Source of the DNA: Devosia sp. ZB163
Lineage (GTDB): Bacteria > Pseudomonadota > Alphaproteobacteria > Rhizobiales > Devosiaceae
Direction: 5' to 3'
Length of the DNA stretch: 64,000 bases
Assembly (NCBI RefSeq): GCF_028613635.1
Contig: NZ_JAQRMY010000003.1
Span: forward strand, 756,787-820,786
Made by a program: the position numbers and the translations under genes. Positions 10,187 to 19,413 of the stretch are shown in pieces. The first letter of the stretch is position 1. Each line of letters starts with the position of its first letter. The notes under the pieces are model-generated. The model did no database searches and had not been told where the DNA came from. It worked only from the letters and a program-made list of their open reading frames with translations.

Positions 10187-11476
10187 ATGGCACACGAATC
10201 CAGCTACGTCCCCGGCAACGCCGTCGAAAAGTGGATCGACGACCGCCTGCCCATCATCCGGTGGTCCAAAGAACACCTGATGGACTACCCGACGCCGAAG
10301 AACCTCAACTACTGGTGGACCTTCGGCGCCATCCTCGCCTTCATGCTCGGCGTGCAGATCGTGACCGGCATCGTGCTTGCGATGCACTACACGCCGCATG
10401 TCAGCCTCGCCTTCGACTCGGTGGAGCATATCCGCCGCGACGTGAACGGCGGCCGCGTCATCCAGGCGGTCCACACGACCGGCGCCTCGATGTTCTTCGC
10501 CGCGGTCTACATCCACATGTTTCGCGGGCTCTATTTCGGCTCGTACAAGGCGCCGCGCGAGATCCTCTGGATCCTGGGCGTCATCATCTTCGTGCTCATG
10601 GTCACGACCGCCTTCATGGGCTACGTGCTGCCGTGGGGCCAGATGAGCTTCTGGGCCGCGACGGTGATCACCAACATCGTTGGCGCCATCCCCGTGATCG
10701 GTAACCCGATCCTCGAGCTGCTGCGCGGCGGCTTCGCGGTGGACAATGCCACGCTCAACCGCTTCTTCTCGCTGCACTACCTGCTGCCGTTCGTCATCGC
10801 GGCGGTTGTGGCGCTGCACATCTGGGCACTGCACGTGCCCGGCAACAGCAACCCGACCGGCGTCGAGGTGAAGTCGAGCCGCGACACGGTTCCCTTCCAT
10901 CCGTACTACACGATGAAGGACCTGTTCGCGATCGTGGTGTTCTGCATCCCGTTCGCCTGGTTCGTGTTCTTCGCGCCGGATATCCTCGGTCACCCCGACA
11001 ACTACATCATGGCGAACAGCCAGGTGACGCCGACCCATATCGTGCCCGAATGGTACTTCCTGCCGTTCTACGCGATCCTGCGCGCCATCGACTTCAACAT
11101 CTTCTTCATCGACTCCAAGCTGGGCGGCGTCATCTTCTTCGCCGGCGCGATCCTGGTGCTGTTCTTCGTGCCGTGGCTCGACACCAGCAAGGTGCGTTCG
11201 GGCTCGTTCCGGCCGATCTTCAAGTGGTTCTACTGGCTGTTCGTGGCGAACTTCGTCCTGCTCGCCTATCTCGGTTCCGCTCCGGCGGAAGGCATCTTCG
11301 TGCTGCTCTCCAAGATCGCGACGGCCTATTACTTCATCTACTTCCTGATCGTGCTGCCGCTGCTCGGCCGCTTCGAGACGCCGCGGGAACTGCCGACTTC
11401 GATCTCGGAATCGGTTCTCAAGCATTCGACGCCCGTGGGTGGGGCCGATCCCGCCCTGGCCAAGACGACGCACTAA
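10187..11476 (+). CDS. petB: Cytochrome b subunit of the bc1 complex
   Basis: 429 residues with eight or more membrane helices. It contains the b-haem helices ([51 protein letters not shown]), the Qo-site PEWYF motif ([14 protein letters not shown]) and [12 protein letters not shown]. The length fits an unsplit alphaproteobacterial cytochrome b. It begins 10 bases after petA. It forms the quinol oxidation and reduction sites in the inner membrane. Confidence 0.97.
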   Translation: MAHESSYVPGNAVEKWIDDRLPIIRWSKEHLMDYPTPKNLNYWWTFGAILAFMLGVQIVTGIVLAMHYTPHVSLAFDSVEHIRRDVNGGRVIQAVHTTGASMFFAAVYIHMFRGLYFGSYKAPREILWILGVIIFVLMVTTAFMGYVLPWGQMSFWAATVITNIVGAIPVIGNPILELLRGGFAVDNATLNRFFSLHYLLPFVIAAVVALHIWALHVPGNSNPTGVEVKSSRDTVPFHPYYTMKDLFAIVVFCIPFAWFVFFAPDILGHPDNYIMANSQVTPTHIVPEWYFLPFYAILRAIDFNIFFIDSKLGGVIFFAGAILVLFFVPWLDTSKVRSGSFRPIFKWFYWLFVANFVLLAYLGSAPAEGIFVLLSKIATAYYFIYFLIVLPLLGRFETPRELPTSISESVLKHSTPVGGADPALAKTTH

Positions 11477-11493
11477 GACCTCGGGGCCCAACC

Positions 11494-12339
11494 ATGATCA
11501 AGACCAAAGCCATTATCGGCGCCCTGCTGGTGAGCATCCTCTTCGCGGCGGCTCCGGCCGCCGCGCAGGAAGGCGGCCACTCCACTCCCGAGATCAAGAA
11601 GGAGCCGTGGAGCTTTGCGGGGCCGTTCGGCACCTATGACCGCAACCAGCTGCAGCGCGGCTTCCAGGTGTTCCGCGAAGTTTGCGCCAGCTGCCATGGG
11701 GCTCGCCTGATGGCGTTCCGCAACCTCAGCGAACCCGGTGGTCCCGAGTTCACCGAAGGCCAGGTGAAGGCTCTCGCGGCCGAGTACGACGTGGCCGATC
11801 CGAGCGTTGCCGGCGGCACCCGTCCGGCTGTGCCGGCCGATCGCTGGCCGTCGCCGTTCGCCAATGAGCAGGAAGCCCGCGATGCCAATGGCGGCGCCCT
11901 GCCGCCGGACTTCTCGGTGATCGCCAAGGCGCGCGGCACGACGCAGCCGTTCCCGTGGTGGATCCTCAACTACTTCACCGCGTACTCGGAAGGCGGCCCG
12001 GACTACATCCATGCGGTGCTGACCGGCTACCACGAGCCGCCGGCCGGCGTGACGGTCCCGGAAGGCATGCACTACAACGAGTACTTCCCGGGTCACAACA
12101 TCGCCATGGCGCCTCCGCTGAGCGATGGGGCCATCACCTACGAGGAAGGCGAGACCGGCAGCGTGCCGCAGACCACCGACCAGTATGCCCGCGACGTCTC
12201 CGCCTTCCTGATGTGGATGGCCGAGCCGCACCTCGTGGCACGCAAGGAAGCTGGCCTGCAGGTGATCGCGTTCCTGCTGCTGTTTGCGGGGCTGATGTAC
12301 CTGGTCAAGCGCAAGCTCTGGGCCAAGGTCGAGCACTGA
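11494..12339 (+). CDS. petC: Cytochrome c1 of the bc1 complex
   Basis: 281 residues from ATG 11494. A cleavable signal (to about AAAQ, residue 25), the c-haem motif CASCH (Cys64, Cys67, His68), an axial Met region NIAMAPPLSDG, and one C-terminal membrane anchor (VIAFLLLFAGLMYLV) with a positive tail are all visible. The open frame extends far upstream through petB, but that part is out-of-frame shadow. Third gene of petABC, 17 bases after petB. Confidence 0.96.
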   Translation: MIKTKAIIGALLVSILFAAAPAAAQEGGHSTPEIKKEPWSFAGPFGTYDRNQLQRGFQVFREVCASCHGARLMAFRNLSEPGGPEFTEGQVKALAAEYDVADPSVAGGTRPAVPADRWPSPFANEQEARDANGGALPPDFSVIAKARGTTQPFPWWILNYFTAYSEGGPDYIHAVLTGYHEPPAGVTVPEGMHYNEYFPGHNIAMAPPLSDGAITYEEGETGSVPQTTDQYARDVSAFLMWMAEPHLVARKEAGLQVIAFLLLFAGLMYLVKRKLWAKVEH

Positions 12340-12360
12340 GCTCTGTCACCAATTGATCTC

Positions 12361-12382
12361 AAAGGGCCCTGCGGGGCCCTTT
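12361..12382 (+). terminator. Terminator-like hairpin of petABC
   Basis: AAAGGGCCC, a 4-base loop TGCG, then GGGCCCTTT: a perfect 9-bp stem 21 bases after the petC stop. The T-run is short (TTTG), so termination strength is uncertain. Confidence 0.7.
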
Positions 12383-12456
12383 GTCATTGGCCGCGGACTT
12401 GCGAATGGCGGCCGCATCGTCGATATTGTCCAGAACCAATCTCGGGAGGCCCGCCG

Positions 12457-12657
12457 ATGTCGATCATTCGCAGCGCACTGACCGTTGCCGCGCTGGCGCG
12501 TACCGCGATCGCTCATCCGGTCGTCCGGGCCGGAATCGCCGCGGCGCCCCTGCTGCTCACACCCCAGGTCAAGGCGAAGGCGCGCGAGGCCACTCTCAGC
12601 GGTGCCTACAAGGCCGGCGTCCTCGCCCGCAAGATCGTCGAAAGCACCAAGCGATAG
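12457..12657 (+). CDS. Small Ala-rich hypothetical protein
   Basis: 66 residues. A GGGAGG ribosome site seven bases before the ATG supports a real gene. The product is Ala-rich with a hydrophobic centre (AGIAAAPLLLTPQ) and a basic C-terminal helix ending ESTKR. It sits alone between the pet terminator and apt. I recognise no family; a peripheral membrane protein is possible. Confidence 0.65.
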   Translation: MSIIRSALTVAALARTAIAHPVVRAGIAAAPLLLTPQVKAKAREATLSGAYKAGVLARKIVESTKR

Positions 12658-12752
12658 CGAATAGCCGCGCGCGCGACGCGAATAGGGATTGACGCACCCG
12701 CCGGTGCGCGGCCTTGTACACGCCATTGGCTACGAACTGTTCGCATCCCCCA

Positions 12753-13283
12753 ATGCTCGATCTCAAATCCCTCGTCCGCACGATCCCCGACTATCCGAAG
12801 AAGGGGATTCTCTTCCGCGACATCACCACGCTCATCGAGAACCCGGACGGGTTCCGGGCAAGCGTGGATCGCCTGGCCGCGGCACATCGTGAGCTGGGCA
12901 TCACCCATGTCGCCGGCATCGAGGCGCGCGGCTTCATCTTCGGGGCAGGGGTGGCGATCGCCCTGGGCGTCGGGTTCATCCCGGTGCGCAAGAAGGGCAA
13001 GCTGCCGGGCGAGACCATCGGGCAGAACTATGCGCTCGAGTACGGCGTCGACACCATCGAGATTCATGCCGACGTGATCGGCGCGGGCGACCGGGTCCTG
13101 CTGGTCGACGATCTGATTGCGACCGGTGGCACGGCGCTGGCGGCAGTGTCGCTGCTCCGCCGCACCGGGGCGGATGTCGCGAATTCGGGCTTCGTCATCG
13201 ACCTGTTCGACCTTGGCGGCGCCGACAAGCTGCGCGCCGCAGGCGTCAGGGTCGAAGCGCTGATCCCCTTCGAGGGACACTGA
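12753..13283 (+). CDS. apt: Adenine phosphoribosyltransferase
   Basis: 176 residues from ATG 12753. Salvages adenine to AMP with PRPP. It has the APRT opening (IPDYPKKGILFRDITTLI), the GIEARGFIFGAGVA block and the PRPP-binding loop VLLVDDLIATGGTA. An upstream in-frame TTG (12714) would add 13 residues unlike the family. It ends immediately beside the stop of the convergent GGDEF gene, with no bases between. Confidence 0.95.
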   Translation: MLDLKSLVRTIPDYPKKGILFRDITTLIENPDGFRASVDRLAAAHRELGITHVAGIEARGFIFGAGVAIALGVGFIPVRKKGKLPGETIGQNYALEYGVDTIEIHADVIGAGDRVLLVDDLIATGGTALAAVSLLRRTGADVANSGFVIDLFDLGGADKLRAAGVRVEALIPFEGH

Positions 13284-15194
13284 TCAGTTCACGATCCGCA
13301 ATGTGCGCGGAATGACCGGGAAGCGCCGGCGCCAACCGCTGACGCGGTCGCGTCCAGAGGTCTTGGCTTCGTAGAGGGCTTCGTCGGCCCGTCCCACCAG
13401 CTCCTCGGCGCTGCGCTCGGTTTCGCCGGGGGCGTAGCCTGCGATGCCAACGCTGACGGTCACGTGGCCGAGCGGGCTCGCCGTGTGCGGCATGGCCATG
13501 CCCTTGAGCGTACCACGATACTCGACGGCGAGCTGGTAGGCAGCATCGGCATCGGTGTCGGGCAGGACGGTGAGGAACTCCTCCCCGCCGTAGCGGGCGA
13601 CAAGATCCGCAGGGCGCTGGAAGACCTGGATGAGGCAACTGCTCACCACCCTGAGGCATTCGTCGCCGGCGAGATGGCCGTAGGTGTCGTTGTAAGCCTT
13701 GAAGTGGTCGATATCGAGCAGGATGGCCGTAAGGGGAGCATCCGTCCTCAGGCTGCGCGCGATCTCGATATCGAGGCGCTGATCGAGGGCACGGCGGTTC
13801 ATCAGCCCGGTGAGGGGGTCGGTGGTTGCTTCCTGCCGCAACTGCTCGGTGACGTTCAGCAATTCGATCTCGGTGCGCTTCAGGCGCGTGATGTCGGAGA
13901 CGACGACCATGCACACACCGTCAGGGGAGGGGCGGGTAGAGACGCGCAGCCAGGTTCCGTTGAACAGATGCACCTCTTCCTCGTTGTCGCGACGCAGCGA
14001 CGCTACGATGTCGTCGATCCACTTGGCGACTTCCGAGGCCGAGGCGCCAACCTGTTGTTCGCGGCGGGCCACGGCGCCGGCCAGGATCGTGCGGATATGG
14101 GTGCCGGGAATGCGCAGGTCGGAGGTGCGCGGGAAAAGCTGCTGGTACTGCGCGTTGCAGTAGAGTAGCCGGCCGTTGCGATCGAACATTGCCACGCCGT
14201 CAGACATCTGCGCCATGGCGAAGGACAGGACGCGCTGGCGTTCATCCAGATCCGTCTCCAGCCGGCGGCGCGCGGTTATGTCGTGCTCGTGGGTGATGGT
14301 GCCGATGGCGTGCCCGTAGTCGTCATTCAGCGGGGTCACCCGGGTCTGCAACCAGGTCTCGGTGCCGTCCGGATGCTTGAGAACCTGCTGCAACTGGACG
14401 GTGTCGCCCTTGGTCACCGGATGTGAGCCGGGTGCCGTCGTTTCGGTAACGAACTCGTCACGCCTGCGACCGATGAGATCATCGGAGGACGACACGCCAA
14501 GCAGGCGTGCCGTTGCCGAGTTGGCAGTCACGAAGCGCCCATCGAGGTCGCGGACGCTGACGCTGTCGGGGAGGGCGTCGACAACCTGGCGGAAGAGGCG
14601 GTTCTCGAGCCGCGTGCTGCGACGCTCCTCGACGCGCGTCAGGGCGAGTCCGGAAAGGAGCACGGCGACGAACAGGAGCAGCGTGCGGCCGATCGTGACG
14701 ATCGGCTCCTCGCGAACCCGAACATCGTGGGGAAGGAACGAGAAGGCCAGCAGCACAATCGTACAGGTCGCCAGGGCCAGCGCCACCGAGTGCCAGCGGG
14801 CGAACGGCAGCTGGTTTCGGGTCAGTGCGACATTCGCCACCGCTCCCGTGAGGACGATGAGGCTGATGGCGAACAGGCCCGAGCCCGTGCCGATGCCCCC
14901 GATCCAGACGCGGTATGTACCGGCGAGCACGCCGGCAACCAGCCCCGCCAACGGCCCACCGAAGAAGGCCGCCAGGGCGACCAATGCGACACGAAGATCG
15001 AAGATGACGCCCGGCGAGAACTCGACCGGGAACAACATGGCCGTGATCGCTCCCAGCCCCATCACGAGGCCGAAGCAGACCTGAACGGTGCGCGGCCCGA
15101 ACCGCTCGAAAACGTCACGGGCCTGTGTCCAGACACTGACGAAGAATGCGACCACTGCCACATTCGTCATCAGACTGTACCAGGGCGACAGCAT
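13284..15194 (-). CDS. Membrane PAS-GGDEF diguanylate cyclase
   Basis: 636 residues. The N-terminal ~190 form a 5TM receptor-like domain of the LytS-YhcK type (FGPRTVQVCFGLVMGLGAI, DLRVALVALAAFFGGPLAG). Two or three PAS folds follow: VDALPDSVSVRDLDGRF near 210, and AMAQMSDGVAMFDRNGRLLY near 330. The GGDEF domain (about 465-625) has an active-site GGEEF. RPAD lies five residues before it, which is the RxxD I-site for product inhibition. It should make c-di-GMP in response to a ligand or redox cue. It is convergent with apt. Confidence 0.93.
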   Translation of the reverse strand: MLSPWYSLMTNVAVVAFFVSVWTQARDVFERFGPRTVQVCFGLVMGLGAITAMLFPVEFSPGVIFDLRVALVALAAFFGGPLAGLVAGVLAGTYRVWIGGIGTGSGLFAISLIVLTGAVANVALTRNQLPFARWHSVALALATCTIVLLAFSFLPHDVRVREEPIVTIGRTLLLFVAVLLSGLALTRVEERRSTRLENRLFRQVVDALPDSVSVRDLDGRFVTANSATARLLGVSSSDDLIGRRRDEFVTETTAPGSHPVTKGDTVQLQQVLKHPDGTETWLQTRVTPLNDDYGHAIGTITHEHDITARRRLETDLDERQRVLSFAMAQMSDGVAMFDRNGRLLYCNAQYQQLFPRTSDLRIPGTHIRTILAGAVARREQQVGASASEVAKWIDDIVASLRRDNEEEVHLFNGTWLRVSTRPSPDGVCMVVVSDITRLKRTEIELLNVTEQLRQEATTDPLTGLMNRRALDQRLDIEIARSLRTDAPLTAILLDIDHFKAYNDTYGHLAGDECLRVVSSCLIQVFQRPADLVARYGGEEFLTVLPDTDADAAYQLAVEYRGTLKGMAMPHTASPLGHVTVSVGIAGYAPGETERSAEELVGRADEALYEAKTSGRDRVSGWRRRFPVIPRTLRIVN

Positions 15195-15599
15195 ATCTCG
15201 ACGAGTCCCCTCTTGGGCACAGCCATTGCAGTCGTGCTGACATTGTGAGCCTGGCGCGATAACGAAGCGCTAAATCGGTGAATACAAAGCGTGGCGCTCG
15301 CCAAGTGAAAGCGATCGAACATCTGTCAGGCGGACAAGTGCATTGGCGGCGGCGTCACCGTGACGTCGGGGGAGACCCCGAGGACGGATCCGGATGTGAG
15401 GGAGGAAGCTCAGCTTCGCCGGGTCACACCTCGCCCGTCATCTGGAGCACTGCCGGAGACGACATCCATGCATCATCCGCCGCACGCAGCATGCGTGGGA
15501 GGGGATACTCGGGCGTCCGCAACAGCTCTCAGATCATTTCGGGGGTGGGGCTCCTCGGGAAGGCGGCCTGTTAGGCGCAGCCCGTTCCACGATCAACCC
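15195..15599. other. Intergenic stretch without a supported gene
   Basis: About 400 bases upstream of the GGDEF gene and downstream of the small secreted protein gene. It includes the short palindrome CGTCACCGTGACG (15353-15365). Several open frames pass through it, but none has family resemblance or a ribosome site. It presumably contains the GGDEF promoter. Confidence 0.45.
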
Positions 15600-15962
15600 T
15601 CAGCCGCGGGGGCGGCAGGTGAGGACGTTCTTGTCGACGGTGTAGAGCTGCAGCACGTCCTTGCCCGTGTCGTCGAAGCCGAGGATGGCGGAGGTGATGC
15701 CGGCGCCGGCGACCATGTTGCCATCGAGGAAGGTGACGCCGTTCGACGCCATCTCGGCATTGCCGGTGCCGGAGGCCTTGCTGCCGTAGTTGGCCGAAGC
15801 GTAGCCGTAGGACCCGGCATAGATGGTCAGCAGGCCCGCGCGGGTTCCGTCGATGAGGGCGCGGCAGCCCCAGTTGCCTTCAACCCCGACGCCCGTCAGC
15901 GATTGCGCGGAGACTGGCGCGGCGAGAGCCGCAAGGGTGACAGCAGCGATGGCAAGACGCAT
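15600..15962 (-). CDS. Small secreted hypothetical protein
   Basis: 120 residues with a signal peptide (MRLAIAAVTLAALAAPVSAQ) and a Gly/Ser/Ala-rich mature part. Single cysteines near each end (WGCRALIDG and VLTCRPRG) could form a disulfide. I do not recognise a family. It lies 7 bases downstream of the MaoC pair, in the same direction, but its function need not be related. Confidence 0.7.
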   Translation of the reverse strand: MRLAIAAVTLAALAAPVSAQSLTGVGVEGNWGCRALIDGTRAGLLTIYAGSYGYASANYGSKASGTGNAEMASNGVTFLDGNMVAGAGITSAILGFDDTGKDVLQLYTVDKNVLTCRPRG

Positions 15963-15969
15963 GGGGGAC

Positions 15970-16527
15970 TCAACTCCTTTGGCCGAGCAACTTCCCCAAT
16001 ACGGGGACTTTGGTCAACGCCTGGAGCATGGCCAACCTACGCGGCATTTTGAAGTCGCGCAGCTTGGAGAAGCCGACGAGTTCGGCGTGATAGACCGTCT
16101 CGCCGCGCTGGTTCACCGCATCGAGGCTGTTGAACAGCAGGCCCCAGCCCGGGATCGAGTTCGACGGCCGCTTGCCGGTGACAGTGAGCATGTAGGTGAC
16201 GGTGTCGCCGGGACGGACGGGCGACTTGAACTCCATCCGGTTGACGCCGGGCGATGGGCCGGAAACGCCCGGCTCCTGGCCGAGATCGCGCAGGCGCACT
16301 TCCTCGGCATCGAGGGCGTCCACCATCTTGCGATGGCCGACCAGCACCGTGTGCCAGCCCGAGGCAACGACACCGCCGAAATGGCTCTGGCTCGCCGCTG
16401 CCGGATCGACGTGGAAGTATTGCGGGTCGTACTCACGACCGAAGGCGAGGATTTCCGCCTCGGTGAAGGTGTGGCTGCCGAGCGGGAAGGGCTCGTCGAT
16501 GGTCACGTCCTCGAACCAGCGTGTCAT
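15970..16527 (-). CDS. MaoC-like (R)-specific enoyl hydratase, second copy
   Basis: 185 residues with a hot-dog fold. The hydratase motif is visible: an Asp (EYDPQYFHVDP) followed by the GG(V)VASGWHT strand. These proteins hydrate enoyl-CoA or dehydrate hydroxyacyl-CoA. It overlaps the first MaoC gene by 4 bp, so the two are cotranscribed and may form a heterodimer. The C-terminal ~50 residues add a segment 'LRDFKMPRRLAMLQ' not in the first copy. Confidence 0.9.
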   Translation of the reverse strand: MTRWFEDVTIDEPFPLGSHTFTEAEILAFGREYDPQYFHVDPAAASQSHFGGVVASGWHTVLVGHRKMVDALDAEEVRLRDLGQEPGVSGPSPGVNRMEFKSPVRPGDTVTYMLTVTGKRPSNSIPGWGLLFNSLDAVNQRGETVYHAELVGFSKLRDFKMPRRLAMLQALTKVPVLGKLLGQRS

Positions 16528-17048
16528 TGCCCGCCTCCCTGCTCGACGTCATAGGGCTGCACGACCTGCGCCTGCATGCCGGTTTCGGGATCACGGGCCT
16601 CGACGAGATTGGCGAGCCGCATGGTCATGACCGGCTGGCCGCGCTGGTTGCGGACGGCGAGGTCGATGCCGACGATGCCCCATTGCGGGTGGTGGCGGGA
16701 GCGGCGGAGTTCGGCAACGGTGGCGGTGGCCCAGATGGTGTCGCCCTTCATCACCGGCTTCTTCCACTTGAGGTCGGAGAAACCGAGCCCGCCGGCGGCG
16801 GCGATCCTGTTGAGGAAGCCGTCGCCGAGGAGGCGCAGGGTCAGCGCGGCGGTCTGCCAGCCGGACGAGGCAAGGCCGCCGAGCAGCGACCGCTTGGCCG
16901 CCGCCTCATCAAGGTGGAAGGGGAGCGGGTCGAACTCGCGGGCGAAGGAGAGGATCATCTCCCTCGTCACCTTGACCGAGCCGAGGTTGACGGTTTCGCC
17001 GACGACGAGGTCCTCGAAATGGCGGCGATCGGCGGTGATGGGGTTCAT
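16524..17048 (-). CDS. MaoC-like (R)-specific enoyl hydratase, first copy
   Basis: 174 residues from ATG 17048. It has the same hot-dog and hydratase signature (REFDPLPFHLDE, then LGGLASSGWQT). Paralogous to the following gene, which it overlaps by 4 bp. A perfect 16-bp palindrome lies two bases before the ATG, so no Shine-Dalgarno is visible; translation may be leaderless or start at the TTG inside the palindrome (17066). Probably fatty-acid or branched-chain acyl-CoA metabolism, inferred from the family only. Confidence 0.9.
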   Translation of the reverse strand: MNPITADRRHFEDLVVGETVNLGSVKVTREMILSFAREFDPLPFHLDEAAAKRSLLGGLASSGWQTAALTLRLLGDGFLNRIAAAGGLGFSDLKWKKPVMKGDTIWATATVAELRRSRHHPQWGIVGIDLAVRNQRGQPVMTMRLANLVEARDPETGMQAQVVQPYDVEQGGGQ

Positions 17049-17050
17049 GG

Positions 17051-17066
17051 TTGACGTATACGTCAA
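17051..17066. promoter_or_regulatory. Perfect 16-bp palindrome at the MaoC operon start
   Basis: TTGACGTATACGTCAA is a perfect dyad touching the start of the MaoC pair. It resembles ACGT-cored operators of MerR-family acyl-CoA regulators such as LiuR. Which regulator binds is inference; none is encoded next to it. Confidence 0.6.
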
Positions 17067-17085
17067 CCTGCCCGGGCGGGCAAGT

Positions 17086-17730
17086 TCAGGGGCGGTAAGC
17101 GTACACTGCGGCCGGCGTCGTCGAGGCGGGGCCGGCGCCGAATTCGGGGACGTCGTAGGCGGCGAGCTCGACCAGCCTGTCGGTGGGGAGGTGGGCGCGG
17201 CCGGGATCGCCGACCAGCACTTCGATCCCCGCAGCGCGGAAGCTGTCGAGCTGGGTAGTGGAGCGGCGGGCGGCGCCGGCGTCGTAGAACACGTCGCCGG
17301 CGAGGATGAGATCGATCGGGGGCAGGGGATCGAGGTCGGGGAGGATTTCCACGGCGACTTCGTTGGCGGCTGCGTTCAGCTCGGTGGCGGCGCGGGCGAA
17401 GCGGTCGATGTCGGCGGCGTAGACCTTGCGGGCGCCGGCGCGGGCCGCAGCTATGGCGACGATGCCGCCGCCGCAGCCGAGATCGAGCACGGTGCGTCCC
17501 GCCACCGCGTCCGGGTGTTCGGCCAGGTGCCGGGCGAGCACGGCGCCGCCCGACCAGATGTAGGCCCAGTAGGGCGCCGCGCGCGACCAGCCCTGTTCCT
17601 CGAGGCGGCGAAGACCGCTGCCGGGGTGGGCGGAATAGAGCACGATGCCGGGGAAGCCGCGCGCCGGCTCGAGCCGCAGGCTGGCGCGGATGAAGCCGGC
17701 CGGGTCGGTGGGCGCGCGGCTGGTGCTCAG
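17086..17730 (-). CDS. Class I SAM-dependent methyltransferase (L11/ETFB-lysine type)
   Basis: About 214 residues. SAM motif I is VLDLGCGGGIVAIAAA, followed by an acidic strand (VYAADID) and motif DLILAGDVFYD, as in protein-lysine methyltransferases of the PrmA/ETFBKMT group. The recognisable N-terminus (STSRAPTDPAGFIRASL) begins exactly at the end of the upstream gene. There the only codon available is CTG at 17730, overlapping the upstream stop (CTGA). No ATG, GTG or TTG is close; GTG near 17643 would cut off conserved sequence. Confidence 0.82.
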   Translation of the reverse strand: MSTSRAPTDPAGFIRASLRLEPARGFPGIVLYSAHPGSGLRRLEEQGWSRAAPYWAYIWSGGAVLARHLAEHPDAVAGRTVLDLGCGGGIVAIAAARAGARKVYAADIDRFARAATELNAAANEVAVEILPDLDPLPPIDLILAGDVFYDAGAARRSTTQLDSFRAAGIEVLVGDPGRAHLPTDRLVELAAYDVPEFGAGPASTTPAAVYAYRP

Positions 17731-18149
17731 CTGAGGCCCCAGATGGCCGAGACGCTGAACAGCCCGCAGAACAGCAGGTAGCTGACGAGGCCGACGCCGA
17801 TCAGCCAGACCGGCAGCCGGAACCGGGCGTCGGACGAGACCACGCCCACCCAGCCGAGCAGGCCGATGCCGCCCAGGACGAGGAAGAAGAGCACGCCGAA
17901 CCAGCCCATCATGTCGTAGACGTAGCTGACGACGAGTGGCGAGATCGCAGCCGCGGCGGCGGGCAGGGCCAGCCATCGGGCCTGCTTCTCCTTGCGCCGT
18001 ACCGCGACGATGATGCCGAGCACCAGCAGCACCATGCCGGCGACAGGGAGGATCGACTGGATGTCGACCCGCCCGCCCAGCAGTATGGCGGGCGCGGAAA
18101 AGTAGGCGGACGTCATCGTCCACCAAGTCGAAATCATGTTCTGCAGCAT
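17727..18149 (-). CDS. Four-helix hypothetical membrane protein
   Basis: 140 residues with about four membrane segments (ILPVAGMVLLVLGIIVAV, a central ALPAAAAAISPLVV, GVLFFLVLGGIGLLGWVGV, PVWLIGVGLVSYLLFCG). A strong ribosome site (GGGAGG) precedes the ATG. It overlaps the methyltransferase gene by 4 bp and is likely cotranscribed. Function unknown. Confidence 0.75.
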   Translation of the reverse strand: MLQNMISTWWTMTSAYFSAPAILLGGRVDIQSILPVAGMVLLVLGIIVAVRRKEKQARWLALPAAAAAISPLVVSYVYDMMGWFGVLFFLVLGGIGLLGWVGVVSSDARFRLPVWLIGVGLVSYLLFCGLFSVSAIWGLS

Positions 18150-18202
18150 CGCCCCCTCCCTGGCGGGTCTGCCGGCGCGACCGAGGCCGCGCCGCTATGG
18201 AT

Positions 18203-19300
18203 TTAAGTATTGAACTTGAACAGCATCACGTCGCCGTCCTTGACGACGTATTCCTTGCCTTCGTCGCGGGCCTTGCCGGCTTCCTTGGCGGCAACTTCGC
18301 CGCCCAGCGCCACGTAATCGTCATAAGCAATGGTTTGCGCGCGGATGAAGCCGCGCTCGAAATCGGTGTGGATGACCCCGGCCGCCTGCGGGGCGCGGTC
18401 GCCCTTGTGGATGGTCCAGGCGCGGGTCTCCTTCGGGCCCACGGTGAAATAGGTCTGCAGGCCAAGCAGTTGGTAGGCTTCCCGGATGAGACGATTCAGG
18501 CCCGGCTCATGCAGCCCGAGGCTATCGAGGTACTCGGCCTGCTCCTCGTCGGGGAGCTGGGCGAGCTGGCTCTCGATCTCGGCCGAGATGACGATGACGG
18601 CGGCATTGTGCTGCCTGGCGTATTCCTCGACCTGTTTGGTCATGGCGTTGCCGGTGGCGGCCGAGGCTTCATCGACGTTGCAGACGTACAGGGCGGGCTT
18701 GGAGGTGAGGAGCTGCAGTTCGACGAACGCCTTCTCTTCCTCGGGGGAGCGCTGCACCAGCCGCGCCGACTTGCCGTCGCGCAGCAGCACCAGCGAGCGA
18801 TCGATCAGGTCAAGCGTCTGCTTGGCTTCCTTGTCGCCCTGCTTGGCCTTCTTCTCGACGCCGGCGCGACGCTTCTCGAGGCTTTCGAGGTCGGCGAGCA
18901 TCAGCTCGGTCTCGACCACTTCGGCGTCGGCGAGCGGATCGACCTTGTTGGCGACGTGGATGATGTTGCCGTCCTCGAAGCAACGCAGCACGTAGGCGAT
19001 GGCGTCGCACTCGCGGATGTTGGCGAGGAACTGGTTGCCGAGGCCTTCGCCCTTCGACGCGCCCTTCACGAGACCGGCGATGTCAACGAAGCTCATCCTG
19101 GCGGGCAGAATCTGCGCCGACTTGCCGATGGCAGCCAGCTTGTCGAGGCGCGCGTCGGGAACGGCCACTTCGCCGGTGTTCGGCTCGATGGTGCAGAACG
19201 GGAAGTTCGCGGCCTGGGCGTTGGCGGTGCGCGTCAGCGCATTGAAGAGGGTCGACTTGCCCACATTGGGCAGGCCGACGATGCCCATCTTGAAACCCAT
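18203..19300 (-). CDS. ychF: Redox-regulated ATPase / GTPase YchF
   Basis: 365 residues, full length. It begins MGFKMGIVGLPNVGKSTLFNAL (P-loop in GLPNVGKST), with G3-like DIAGLVKGASKGEGLGN and the NKVD-equivalent region YVCNVDE that favours ATP. It ends with a TGS domain (TYFTVGPKETRAWTI, GFIRAQTIAYDDYV). It binds ribosomes and acts in translation and stress. It sits downstream of pth on the same strand, the common order in this class. Confidence 0.96.
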   Translation of the reverse strand: MGFKMGIVGLPNVGKSTLFNALTRTANAQAANFPFCTIEPNTGEVAVPDARLDKLAAIGKSAQILPARMSFVDIAGLVKGASKGEGLGNQFLANIRECDAIAYVLRCFEDGNIIHVANKVDPLADAEVVETELMLADLESLEKRRAGVEKKAKQGDKEAKQTLDLIDRSLVLLRDGKSARLVQRSPEEEKAFVELQLLTSKPALYVCNVDEASAATGNAMTKQVEEYARQHNAAVIVISAEIESQLAQLPDEEQAEYLDSLGLHEPGLNRLIREAYQLLGLQTYFTVGPKETRAWTIHKGDRAPQAAGVIHTDFERGFIRAQTIAYDDYVALGGEVAAKEAGKARDEGKEYVVKDGDVMLFKFNT

Positions 19301-19413
19301 GACAGTCTCCGGAAAATCGTCGTTGGCGGCGCGTCAGGAACCGCGCCAATCGTTGCGCTTCACATCGGTTGATCGGGGGCGGAAGTCAATTGGTTTGGTG
19401 CGCCTGGCTGCCC

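Noticed and set aside
9986-11491. A 501-residue minus-strand open frame opposite petAB
   Set aside because: Full antisense to strongly conserved cytochrome genes and very rich in Arg, His and Asp; a shadow frame.
15360-16052. A 230-residue plus-strand frame in the region after the GGDEF gene
   Set aside because: Overlaps the small secreted protein on the opposite strand, low complexity, no ribosome site.
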